A DNA stretch of 30,332 nt, taken from positions 1-30,332 of the forward strand of contig UQRM01000025.1 of NCBI GenBank assembly GCA_900543485.1, in the 5' to 3' direction. The notes beneath the pieces are model-generated. The model searched no databases and was not told the origin of the DNA. It was given only the letters and a program-made list of their open reading frames with translations. The stretch's first letter is position 1; each line of letters starts with the position of its first letter. Source of the stretch: an uncultured Eubacterium sp. (GTDB lineage: Bacteria; Bacillota; Clostridia; Peptostreptococcales; Anaerovoracaceae). Made by a program: the position numbers and the translations under genes. Positions 16,478 through 23,699 of this stretch are shown one piece after another.

Positions 16478-16491
16478 TTTCATTTTTGTAA
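16478..16491 (-). promoter_or_regulatory. BceR-type regulator binding box
   Basis: On the plus strand TTTCA-TTTT-TGTAA (16478-16491), equal to TTACA-AAAA-TGAAA on the coding strand. This fits the known BceR-like consensus TNACA-N4-TGTAA with one mismatch. It lies just upstream of the terminator and about 60 bp before the putative -10 of the ATPase-permease operon. Confidence 0.5.
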
Positions 16492-16519
16492 GGTTGCGTT
16501 ATTCAGCCGCCAGCCTGTG

Positions 16520-17521
16520 CTATTCGACTGTCAGCTCCTCGGTTTCCAGATGGAGAAGAACCGTCGTTCCGACGCCCACCTCCGAGCGTATCTCCATGGA
16601 ATGGTGAAGACGGGAGAGTATCTCGTTGCATAAGTACAGGCCGATACCGGTGGATTTTTTCCCCAGTCTGCCGTTATAGCCGGTAAAGCCCTTTTCCGTC
16701 AGCCGCGGGATGTCTTCCGCCGCGATGCCGATACCTGTATCCCGTATCACCAGTGTGGCCGGGGCTTCGCTGAATATGGAGATCTTTCCGGCCTTGGTGT
16801 ACTTGAGGGAGTTGGAAAGTATCTGCTCTATGACGAAGCAGAGCCATTTCTCATCGGTGTTGACGGTGAAGCCGGTATCTTCGATGTCCAGCGATATCTT
16901 CCCGGCGATGAAAAGAGGCGCGTACTTTCTGACTGCCTGTCTGACTATGTCGTCCAGGCCGTACTGCTTTATCACGTAATCGGTATAGTCGGATTCCAGT
17001 CTGACATAGGAAAGAGCCATCTCCACGTACTGTTCGATATTGAACAGCTGTACATTGAGCGGAGAGCTCTTGGACTGATCCTGAAGCAGCATCTTCATTG
17101 CCGAGATAGGGACCTTTATCTGGTGGACCCACATGGCATAGTAATCCTGTATGTAGTTTCTGGCCGCGTTATTTTCCATATATAGCCTGTTGAGCTCACC
17201 GTACAGTTTCTTGATCAGATCTTCGTAGCCCTGTTCTATGGCGTTTTTTGCCAGCGGAAGCGATGCCAGCGATACAGTCACGTCGGCTGATGCGCTTTTC
17301 AGCGATTTTAGCTTTCTGTAAAATCCGGTGAAATCCAACAGAAGATATATCAGGCCGACAACGGTGCAAAGAACGGACGCGTATATTATCGCGTCGGCGC
17401 TGACTTCGTAAAGATAAAGTATTATCGCGAAGATGAAGGCGAAGATACACATCATCGCTATGGCTCTGACCTTGCTGCGCATGTATGCGGCCGCTGATCT
17501 CCATAAAAAACTGCCTTTCAT
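16520..17521 (-). CDS. BceS-like intramembrane-sensing histidine kinase
   Basis: A 333-residue kinase with two membrane helices near the N-terminus (about 20-38 and 43-63) and almost no extracellular loop, the signature of BceS-type kinases, which sense through their ABC transporter rather than directly. The phosphoacceptor is His133 in MWVHQIKVPISAMK. The ATPase domain has CFVIEQILSNSLKYT, IRDTGIGIAAEDIPRL and KKSTGIGLYLCNEIL. All required motifs are intact. Its start overlaps the end of the regulator gene by four bases (ATGA type), so the two are translated together. It should phosphorylate the BceR-like regulator at 17518-18195. Confidence 0.94.
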   Translation of the reverse strand: MKGSFLWRSAAAYMRSKVRAIAMMCIFAFIFAIILYLYEVSADAIIYASVLCTVVGLIYLLLDFTGFYRKLKSLKSASADVTVSLASLPLAKNAIEQGYEDLIKKLYGELNRLYMENNAARNYIQDYYAMWVHQIKVPISAMKMLLQDQSKSSPLNVQLFNIEQYVEMALSYVRLESDYTDYVIKQYGLDDIVRQAVRKYAPLFIAGKISLDIEDTGFTVNTDEKWLCFVIEQILSNSLKYTKAGKISIFSEAPATLVIRDTGIGIAAEDIPRLTEKGFTGYNGRLGKKSTGIGLYLCNEILSRLHHSMEIRSEVGVGTTVLLHLETEELTVE

Positions 17522-18195
17522 TCTATTATATACCCCATGCCTTTCCTGGTCTTTATCAGATCCTCGATACCGATGTCGGCCAATGCTTTTCTTAGTCTGG
17601 CCACGTTGACTGACAGCGTGTTTTCATCCACGAAGCAGTCAGTTTCCCACAGCTTGTTCATCAGCACATCCCGGGCAACTACCTGCCCTCTGTTTTCCAT
17701 GAGGATCGTCAGTATCTTATTCTCATTTCTGGAAAGCTCCAGTGTTTTATCGCCACAGGAGACTGTGCCGGCACCGCTGTTGAACATGATATCGCCGCAG
17801 GTGAAAAGTCCTGTCTGCTGAGGTGTGGCGAAATCGTAAGTCCTGCGCAGGAGAGCCTGTATCTTTGCCAGCAGCATGTCGATATCGAAGGGCTTGGCTA
17901 CGAAATCGTCGGCGCCCATATTGATGGCCATGACGATGTTCATATTGTCGCCGGCCGATGAAATGAACATGATAGGGACTTTGGAAACCTTTCGTATCTC
18001 GCTGCACCAGTGGTAGCCGTTGAAGAATGGCAGAGAGATGTCCATCAGAATCAGATGGGGATCGCACAGCAGGAATTCTTCCATGACACTTCTGAAGTCC
18101 TGACATATGACAGCTTCAAAGCCCCAGCTTCTCAGCATGTCTGCTATGGAATCCGATATGATGTCGTCGTCCTCGACGATGAAGATCCTGTACAT
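17518..18195 (-). CDS. BceR-like OmpR-family response regulator
   Basis: A 225-residue regulator of normal length. The receiver has VEDDD at 8-12, phosphoacceptor Asp52 in LILMDISLPFFNG, Ser/Thr switch in MFISSAGD and the Lys of AKPFD. The winged helix runs from about 130 to the end (LELSRNENKILTILMENRGQVVARDVLMNKLWE, then DENTLSVNVARLRKAL and RKGMGYIIE). The ATG at 18195 is preceded by two tandem AAAGGAGAAAC sequences, i.e. a duplicated ribosome site. It is expected to activate the bceAB-like genes through the box at 16478-16491. It lies 68 bp downstream of the M20 amidohydrolase gene. Confidence 0.94.
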   Translation of the reverse strand: MYRIFIVEDDDIISDSIADMLRSWGFEAVICQDFRSVMEEFLLCDPHLILMDISLPFFNGYHWCSEIRKVSKVPIMFISSAGDNMNIVMAINMGADDFVAKPFDIDMLLAKIQALLRRTYDFATPQQTGLFTCGDIMFNSGAGTVSCGDKTLELSRNENKILTILMENRGQVVARDVLMNKLWETDCFVDENTLSVNVARLRKALADIGIEDLIKTRKGMGYIIE

Positions 18196-18216
18196 TTGTT
18201 TCTCCTTTGTTTCTCC
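18195..18216 (-). repeat. duplicated Shine-Dalgarno before bceR-like gene
   Basis: Two perfect 11-bp copies reading GGAGAAACAAA on the minus strand (18195-18205 and 18206-18216) put two GGAG ribosome sites in tandem before the start codon, at about 8 and 19 nt. Confidence 0.8.
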
Positions 18217-18263
18217 TTTGCTCGGGTCATGTGGTAAGCGGATGTCACGGCATACATGTGCTT

Positions 18264-19445
18264 TTATGCCTGTGCCAGCAGTCGTTTGTATAGTTCTAAT
18301 CCGCTTGTAAGCACTTTTTCGTCAAAATCAAAGTCGACGCTGTGAAGAGAGATACCTGTACCTGTTCCAAGCAGAAAGAATGCGGCTGGTACATAGAGGC
18401 CGTAAAATGAAAAATCCTCGGATATCATCAGTGGTTCAGCAAGCTCTTCATAGCCACCGGGAAGAGATCCAAGCACCGGCTTTACTTCATCGTACAGCGC
18501 GGCATCATTGATAACGGGCGGGTATCCGTCACTGTTGGAAAATTCCGTACTACAGCCATATTCTCTGGCCGCGTCTTGCAGAGTTTCTTTCAGCAGCCGT
18601 ATCAGTATATTGAAGTTCTCCTCGCTGAAAGCACGGACGGTTCCCAGCAGATGAGTGTGGTCGGAAACGATATTTCTGGCGTATCCACTGACCATTTTGC
18701 CTATGTGTATTATGGTCTTGTCCTCAGGCCTGTTTTGCGGCGCTGCGGGCAGGTCGCCGATGCCGTCTGTGAATCTGGGAACGGCGCCTGTGATGGAGGC
18801 GTGTTTTTTGTAGACCCGTTTCAGATAATCAGCTCCGATATAAAGTGCGTCCAGGCCTTCATATGGAGCGGTGCCGTGAGCCGCCTTGCCGTAGATGTCG
18901 ATGTTTATCTCGGCGGATTTTGGCATCAGTGCTCCGGGTCTGGAGACTATCCTCCCTGCTTCCGCGAAAGGCCACATGTGGATGCCGAAGATTCTGGTGA
19001 CGTTATATTGTTTCAGGATGCCGCTTTCGCATATCTCCCTGGCCCCGCCAAGAGTTTCCTCAGCAGGCTGAAAGATCAGCAGTACATTGCAGCCAAGCTC
19101 GTCGAGCGTGTCCACGTACTGACCAAGAGTCAGGACCATAGCCATGTGGCCGTCGTGGCCGCAGGCATGCATCCTGTTTTCGTGAATAGAACGGTAATCG
19201 CAGGTATTGGCTTCCTGTACAGGAAGCCCGTCCATGTCGGCTCTGAATCCATATGTTTCCTTTTGCCCTTTGTCAAAGTACGCGCAGATGCCGGAGCCGC
19301 ATAGGAAGGTCATCTTGCAGTTCAGCTGTTCCAGCACCGAAAGGAGATATTTTTTGGTTTCAGGCAGATCCCGATCCAGCTCAGGTATCATATGCAGATT
19401 TCTCCTGTGTAGCTTCAGCAGTTCTTCGTAATCGTTCATTATCAT
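18264..19445 (-). CDS. M20 family amidohydrolase/peptidase (HipO/AbgB-like)
   Basis: A 393-residue metal-dependent amidohydrolase of the M20D group, which cleaves N-acyl amino acids (hippurate, N-acetyl or aryl amides) or short peptides. Visible elements: LHRRNLHMIPELDRDLPET at the N-terminus, FRADMDGLPV, MHACGHDGHMAM with metal-binding Cys and His residues, FQPAEETLGGA with the catalytic Glu pair, GIHMWPF, and near the end SEDFSFYG with a metal-binding acidic site. No signal peptide, so cytoplasmic. The ATG at 19445 follows AAAAAGGCGAGACG; an ATG two codons later is an alternative. It has its own promoter (19577-19605) and is upstream of the bceR-like gene in the same direction, so it may be the first gene of that operon. 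A role in peptide breakdown is possible but not shown. Confidence 0.88.
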   Translation of the reverse strand: MIMNDYEELLKLHRRNLHMIPELDRDLPETKKYLLSVLEQLNCKMTFLCGSGICAYFDKGQKETYGFRADMDGLPVQEANTCDYRSIHENRMHACGHDGHMAMVLTLGQYVDTLDELGCNVLLIFQPAEETLGGAREICESGILKQYNVTRIFGIHMWPFAEAGRIVSRPGALMPKSAEINIDIYGKAAHGTAPYEGLDALYIGADYLKRVYKKHASITGAVPRFTDGIGDLPAAPQNRPEDKTIIHIGKMVSGYARNIVSDHTHLLGTVRAFSEENFNILIRLLKETLQDAAREYGCSTEFSNSDGYPPVINDAALYDEVKPVLGSLPGGYEELAEPLMISEDFSFYGLYVPAAFFLLGTGTGISLHSVDFDFDEKVLTSGLELYKRLLAQA

Positions 19446-19576
19446 CGTCTCGCCTTTTTGTTTTTTGCCTTTCTGTTTGTTTCTAGTCTCTCTTTTTTTC
19501 TTTTCTTCCGCCTGACATGGTCTGACGCGCTGTAGGCCGGTCCATGGCCGGGAAGATGTTCCTTCATTTTTTCAAT

Positions 19577-19605
19577 GATACCATAGCCGGGCGGGTAAGG
19601 CAAAC
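19577..19605 (-). promoter_or_regulatory. promoter of M20 amidohydrolase gene
   Basis: On the minus strand TTGCCT (19600-19605), 17-bp spacer, TATCAT (19577-19582), with an upstream TGG making it an extended -10. The leader to the ATG is about 125 nt. Its -35 occupies the same bases as the -35 position of the divergent CCA-adding enzyme promoter. Confidence 0.6.
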
Positions 19606-19620
19606 TTGGGCTTGCAAATG

Positions 19621-19629
19621 TGGTATAAT
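19621..19629 (+). promoter_or_regulatory. extended -10 promoter of CCA-adding enzyme gene
   Basis: TGGTATAAT (19621-19629) is a perfect extended -10. No -35 consensus is seen at 17 bp (19601-19606, GGCAAA). It lies 34 bp before the chosen ATG, which argues against earlier in-frame starts that would overlap the promoter. Confidence 0.65.
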
Positions 19630-19662
19630 ATGAGCATCAAAGACGATACGGAGGCACGGAAG

Positions 19663-21078
19663 ATGACGGAAGCCAGGGGAAAACACGGGATGGAAAGAGG
19701 CGTGGAGGCGCTGCAAAGGCTGAAGGATGCCGGGTACGAGGCATATTTCGTCGGCGGGTGCGTCAGGGACAGTTTGCTGGCCGGGAAATCCGGCTCCGAA
19801 ACGGAGCTGCCTGCAGGCAAGGTTGATATAGACGTGACTACTGATGCGTCTCCGCGGCAGATCAAGGCTGTTTTTTCTGACATGCGGACAGTAGATACAG
19901 GCATAAAACACGGCACTGTTACTGTTGTGCTGCCGCCGGGAGGAGCTGGCGGCGATAGTCTGCCTGTGGAGATAACCACCTACAGAACCGAGACCGGGTA
20001 TTCCGACGGGAGGCATCCCGACAGCGTGGAGTTCACCAGATCGCTGACGGAGGATCTGAAGCGGCGTGATTTCACCGTCAATGCCATGGCTATGGACGCA
20101 GACGGGAATATTATCGACCCTTTCGGCGGACGGCGCGATCTGGAGGCACGGATATTGAAGGCCGTCGGGGATCCGGACGAGAGGTTTCGGGAGGACGGAC
20201 TGAGGATAATGCGGGCGTTGCGGTTTTCGTCGGTGCTGGGATTCGCCATAGAGAGGAAAACGGAGGAAGCTCTTTCCAGAAACAGGAGGATGCTGTTGAA
20301 GCTGTCAGAAGAGCGGATATTCAGCGAGTTCAAGAAGCTGGTAACAGGGGGAAATGCCGGCGTCGTCGTACGCGGATATATAGATGTGCTGGGAGCGGTC
20401 TTTCCGGAATTGCTGGCCATGAAGGGGTTTCAGCAGCATAACGAGTACCATAGATACGATGTGCTGGAACACTGCGTGAGAGCCATGGAGACCGTCATGA
20501 CCGTGCCGGAAAACAGGCTCCACATGAAGATGGCGGCTCTTTTCCACGATGTAGGAAAGCCTCTGACTTATTCTGAAGAGGACAACGGCCGGGGGCACTT
20601 CTATGGTCACGCGTCAAAAGGCGCGGAGGTGGCGGCTGAAGTCATGGAAAGATTCAGAGCTGACAAGGCTCTGACGGAGCGGGTGGTGACCCTGGTCAGA
20701 TATCACGATCTGATATTTGAGGAAGACGAACGCTTGCTAAAAAAGTGGATGCGGCGATTCACACCGGAAGTGCTCTTTGAGATACTGGAAATAAAAAGAG
20801 CCGACAATCTTGCCACCGGAAACATGGGTGAGCCGTTGAAAGCGAAGTTCAGTCGTATATCGTCCATGATGGAAGAAATAATATGCCAGGGACAGTGTTT
20901 TTCTCTCAGGGATCTGGCTGTAGATGGGAAAGCGCTGATGGCACTGGGCGTGAAGCAGGGCCCGGAAGTGGGGCGGATACTGGAGTCACTGCTGAAGGCA
21001 GTGGTGGAGGATGGCGTTCCTAACGAGAAGGAAAAACTGCTGGAACTGGCGCGGGAGGAAATAGCCGCGAGAGTTTGA
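19663..21078 (+). CDS. CCA-adding enzyme / polyA polymerase family nucleotidyltransferase
   Basis: A 471-residue class II tRNA nucleotidyltransferase, which builds or repairs the 3' CCA of tRNAs (or adds polyA in relatives). Visible parts: YFVGGCVRDSLL (nucleotide-binding GGxVRD motif), VDIDVTTDA (catalytic DxD), the flexible-loop region VEITTYRTETGYSDGRHPD, DLKRRDFTVNAMAMD and the template helix region RFREDGLRIMRALRFSSVLGF. A C-terminal HD domain (NRLHMKMAALFHDVGKP, then RYHD) is present, as in many Firmicute and Gram-negative CCA enzymes that also have phosphodiesterase activity. An insertion after GCVRDSLLAG (GKSGSETELPAG) is unusual. ATG 19663 is chosen because GGAGG at 19650-19654 precedes it and because the extended -10 lies in front; the frame opens 57 bp earlier. 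It appears to be a single-gene unit. Confidence 0.93.
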   Translation: MTEARGKHGMERGVEALQRLKDAGYEAYFVGGCVRDSLLAGKSGSETELPAGKVDIDVTTDASPRQIKAVFSDMRTVDTGIKHGTVTVVLPPGGAGGDSLPVEITTYRTETGYSDGRHPDSVEFTRSLTEDLKRRDFTVNAMAMDADGNIIDPFGGRRDLEARILKAVGDPDERFREDGLRIMRALRFSSVLGFAIERKTEEALSRNRRMLLKLSEERIFSEFKKLVTGGNAGVVVRGYIDVLGAVFPELLAMKGFQQHNEYHRYDVLEHCVRAMETVMTVPENRLHMKMAALFHDVGKPLTYSEEDNGRGHFYGHASKGAEVAAEVMERFRADKALTERVVTLVRYHDLIFEEDERLLKKWMRRFTPEVLFEILEIKRADNLATGNMGEPLKAKFSRISSMMEEIICQGQCFSLRDLAVDGKALMALGVKQGPEVGRILESLLKAVVEDGVPNEKEKLLELAREEIAARV

Positions 21079-21189
21079 GATACGCAGCAGGGAGAATATC
21101 TCAGATGGCTTCACTGATCCGGAGGTGCGATGTTTTTTGTCGGGGGGGGCGAAGATACTCACAGCAGTCACGGCGGGATCCTTTAAGGG

Positions 21190-21217
21190 TGACGATCGGT
21201 TAGGCCTGACGATCGGT
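21190..21217 (+). repeat. 17-bp spaced direct repeat upstream of csoR-like promoter
   Basis: TGACGATCGGT occurs at 21190-21200 and 21207-21217, exactly 17 bp apart, ending 9 bp before the -35 of the csoR-like promoter. Each contains the CGATCG palindrome. A possible second regulator site; no binding protein is suggested by the window. Confidence 0.6.
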
Positions 21218-21226
21218 GTGCCTCCC

Positions 21227-21255
21227 TTGACAGTCCGGCGGCACGAAATTATAAT
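21227..21255 (+). promoter_or_regulatory. csoR-like promoter
   Basis: TTGACA (21227-21232), 17-bp spacer, TATAAT (21250-21255): a perfect sigma-A consensus promoter, with the operator at 21262-21277 covering the likely start site. Confidence 0.85.
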
Positions 21256-21261
21256 ATACGC

Positions 21262-21277
21262 ATACCCCTTATGGTAT
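21262..21277 (+). promoter_or_regulatory. CsoR-family operator
   Basis: ATACCCCTTATGGTAT (21262-21277) has the dyad ATAC/GTAT ends around a central C/G tract that are known for CsoR/RcnR/FrmR-family operators. It lies at about +1 to +16, between promoter and ribosome site, so binding would block transcription of the sensor itself. Confidence 0.75.
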
Positions 21278-21293
21278 GGAGGTGAACGTAAAA

Positions 21294-21569
21294 ATGAGAC
21301 AATGTATGGATTCGGATAATCTGCATCGCAGACTCAAGAAGATAATAGGACAGGTGCAGGCCATAGACAGGATGATAGATGAGGATGTCCCCTGTGAGGA
21401 TGTGCTGGCTCAGATAAACGCCGCCAAATCAGCCCTGCACAAGGCGGGGCAGGTGGTGCTGGAGGGGCATATAAAGCACTGCGTCCGAGACGGCATAGAA
21501 CATGGCGATGCTGACAAGACTATCGAGAACTTCACCAAGGCTGTCGAGCGATTCGCCAATATGCAGTGA
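21294..21569 (+). CDS. CsoR-family metal-sensing repressor
   Basis: A 91-residue all-helical repressor of the DUF156 (CsoR/RcnR/FrmR) family, which binds DNA as a tetramer and releases it on metal, sulfide or formaldehyde exposure. Candidate ligands are Cys34 (DVPCEDVLAQ), His59 and Cys63 (LEGHIKHCV), with the same 25- and 4-residue spacing as the Cu(I) ligands Cys36-His61-Cys65 of M. tuberculosis CsoR. That points to copper, though the neighbour of Cys34 is Pro rather than the Tyr of that protein. The start ATG at 21294 follows GGAGGTGA. Promoter and operator upstream indicate autoregulation. No copper ATPase or CopZ gene follows; the next gene is on the opposite strand, so its targets must lie elsewhere. 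Confidence 0.9.
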   Translation: MRQCMDSDNLHRRLKKIIGQVQAIDRMIDEDVPCEDVLAQINAAKSALHKAGQVVLEGHIKHCVRDGIEHGDADKTIENFTKAVERFANMQ

Positions 21570-21669
21570 AGGCTGCGATATTCCGGCCGAAAAAAGGATC
21601 GGAAAACAGCAGATTTTATCGTGGGAGGCGATTTTGAGCGAAGTCGCGACTTTTGCCAGTGTGATCACT

Positions 21670-21691
21670 GCTGCCGCGCCAGCGCGGCAGC
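21670..21691. repeat. GC-rich hairpin between convergent genes
   Basis: GCTGCCGCGC (21670-21679) and GCGCGGCAGC (21682-21691) are exact complements. No T run follows on either strand, so it is not a typical terminator, though it lies between the ends of the csoR-like gene and the DUF815 gene. Two smaller dyads precede it: AAGTCGCGACTT and CAGTG-TGAT-CACTG. Confidence 0.6.
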
Positions 21692-21700
21692 GAAAAAGCA

Positions 21701-22894
21701 TCATATCCCGATTTTGAGAAGCTCGACGAACTGTTTGGCAGTTCTCGGGCTTCTGCCGTTTTTTCTGATGGCGTGAGCTTCGGCTCGTCTGAACAGTTCG
21801 GCTTCGTCCATTTTCACGCCGTATTCTTCGGCCAGAGATTTGACGATTTTGAGATATTCTTCTTTATCCGGTTTCTGGAAGGTGATGGTCAGTCCGAAGC
21901 GGGCTGAGAGGCTCATGGTCTCCTGCATGGTATCGTTGAGATGCAGTTCATCCCCCATCCGGTCTGCGAAGGTCTCTTTTACGAGATGACGTCTGTTGCT
22001 GGTGGCGAATATGACCACGTTGTCGCCGCAGCCCGATATGCTCCCCTCCAGTGTGGCCTTGAGAGCTGAGAAATTATCATCGTTTCCCGTGAAGCTCAGG
22101 TCATCGATGAACAGTATGAATTTCAATGGGTTCGACGACAGCTCCTCCATGATTTTCGGGATCTGATAAAGCTGGGTCTTCTTTACTTCGACCAGACGGA
22201 GGCCTTTAGGCGCCATATCGGCAGCGACGGCTTTGATGGTAGAGCTTTTGCCTGTCCCGGCATCACCATAAAGCAGCATATTGCTGGCGCCTTTTCCTTC
22301 CACAAAGGCGGCAGTGTTTTTGATTATCAGCTCTCGTTCACGTTCATAGCCGAACAGTTCGCTCAGAGGCTGGAAGTCGGGATGGGCCACAGGGACCAGG
22401 CGACCGTCTTCGAGACGGAAGAAATTGTATCTGGCGTATGCACCGTATCCTGTTCTGGTTATGTTGCCCAGCTTTTCCATAAAATCATAATGTATATCGG
22501 CAGGATGGTTTGTCCAGTCGGGAAGGAACCCTTCGTAGTCGATAGTCTCGCGGACATGCATCGACTTGAGCCCTGCTATCTCTTCAAGTACGGACAGCTC
22601 GTTGTCCACAGCCGTGTCGATCTCCTTTGCCATTTCTTTTTTGGCAGCCTTTCCTTTCACGTAGAAATTGTCGTCCTGGAGGACGAGAGCTCGTACATAG
22701 TCTGTCAGGCAGGCTGTCGTCTGATAAAGCTCAGAGACGAACTGGCTGTATAGTTTTATGGAAAGGTCGGTATCGCGGTCAGCCATGGCCTCCAGCAGCT
22801 GTCGCAGGCTGGCTATGACCGGGTCGGTCTTTATATCTGAAAATACCGCGAGGGAATCTATCTCCGCCTTGAGGCGGTAAAAACTTTTTCTCAT
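21701..22894 (-). CDS. DUF815-family AAA+ ATPase
   Basis: A 397-residue protein. An N-terminal helical region of about 180 residues is followed by a P-loop ATPase domain: Walker A GDAGTGKSSTIKA (about 209), Walker B FILFIDDLSF, sensor-1-like VVIFATSNRRHLVKE and an arginine-containing RMGDELHLNDTMQETMSLSARFG. This combination and length fit DUF815 (predicted ATPases related to DnaC/IstB-like AAA+ proteins), whose role is not established. The ATG at 22894 follows CAGGAGATCAAC. It stands alone: divergent from the pseudouridine synthase and convergent with the csoR-like gene. Confidence 0.88.
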   Translation of the reverse strand: MRKSFYRLKAEIDSLAVFSDIKTDPVIASLRQLLEAMADRDTDLSIKLYSQFVSELYQTTACLTDYVRALVLQDDNFYVKGKAAKKEMAKEIDTAVDNELSVLEEIAGLKSMHVRETIDYEGFLPDWTNHPADIHYDFMEKLGNITRTGYGAYARYNFFRLEDGRLVPVAHPDFQPLSELFGYERERELIIKNTAAFVEGKGASNMLLYGDAGTGKSSTIKAVAADMAPKGLRLVEVKKTQLYQIPKIMEELSSNPLKFILFIDDLSFTGNDDNFSALKATLEGSISGCGDNVVIFATSNRRHLVKETFADRMGDELHLNDTMQETMSLSARFGLTITFQKPDKEEYLKIVKSLAEEYGVKMDEAELFRRAEAHAIRKNGRSPRTAKQFVELLKIGI

Positions 22895-22920
22895 GTTGAT
22901 CTCCTGTAAAAATAAATCTG

Positions 22921-22949
22921 TTGTTTTGGTTGTTTCTATTCATTATACT
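22921..22949 (+). promoter_or_regulatory. promoter of pseudouridine synthase gene
   Basis: TTGTTT (22921-22926), 17-bp spacer, TATACT (22944-22949), 39 bp before the start codon. Good -10, fair -35. Confidence 0.6.
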
Positions 22950-22987
22950 ATATATTGCGGAAAATGGATATACTCACGGAGGACGAA

Positions 22988-23692
22988 ATGAGGATCAATA
23001 AATATATAGCTGATGCAGGCATATGCAGCAGGCGAAAGGCTGATGAGCTGATTTCCAATGGAAATGTGAAGATAAATGGGCTTACTGTAAAAGAACTGGG
23101 CGTCGATGTGGCGGAAGGCGATGTGGTGGAGGTCAATGGAAGCGTCATCGAAGCGGGGCGCAGGAAAGTGTACGTGGCAGTCAACAAGCCGGCGGGAGTC
23201 ATAACATCTATGGACGATGACCGGGAACGGGAAACGGTGGCGGACATTGTCGCCGACATACCGGAAAGACTGTTTCCGGTTGGCAGGCTGGATTATAACA
23301 CTACAGGGCTTCTTATCATGACCAATGACGGACAGCTGACATATACTCTGACACACCCGAAACATGAGGTGTACAAGACCTATGTGGCAAAGGTGGAAGG
23401 AGTGCTTTCCGGAGCCAGAGCAGCTAAGCTGCGCCGTGGAGTCGATATAGGAGGATTTGTCACGTCGCCGGCAAGGGTGAAGGTATTGAAGCAGATGCCA
23501 CGGTACGCGGTGGTGGAAATCAGCATAAGGGAAGGAAAGAACCGTCAGGTCAGGAAGATGTTCGCCGCAGTGGGGAACAAAGTGCGGGAGCTGAAGCGGA
23601 CTCAGATAGGAGAGATACGGCTGGGGAGGCTGAAGGAGGGGCATTACAGGAAGCTGACCAGGGAGGAGATAGAGTATCTCAAGAGCCTGTGA
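22988..23692 (+). CDS. RluB/RsuA-type pseudouridine synthase
   Basis: A 234-residue RNA-modifying enzyme that converts specific uridines in ribosomal RNA to pseudouridine. The S4 RNA-binding domain occupies about 1-60 (MRINKYIADAGICSRRKADELISNGNV). The catalytic domain has YVAVNKPAGVITS and the motif II with the catalytic Asp in PVGRLDYNTTGLLIMTNDG, then LTHPKHEVYKTYVAKV and EGKNRQVRKMFAAVGNKVREL. RluB (23S position 2605 in E. coli numbering) is the closest Firmicute relative; RsuA is the alternative. ATG 22988 is chosen for the GGAGG five bases upstream and because it starts the S4 domain properly; the frame opens 33 bp earlier. Confidence 0.92.
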   Translation: MRINKYIADAGICSRRKADELISNGNVKINGLTVKELGVDVAEGDVVEVNGSVIEAGRRKVYVAVNKPAGVITSMDDDRERETVADIVADIPERLFPVGRLDYNTTGLLIMTNDGQLTYTLTHPKHEVYKTYVAKVEGVLSGARAAKLRRGVDIGGFVTSPARVKVLKQMPRYAVVEISIREGKNRQVRKMFAAVGNKVRELKRTQIGEIRLGRLKEGHYRKLTREEIEYLKSL

Positions 23693-23699
23693 CGCTGAT

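Noticed and set aside
21670..21691. Terminator between csoR-like and DUF815 genes
   Set aside because: The hairpin is strong but no T run follows on either strand; kept only as a repeat.
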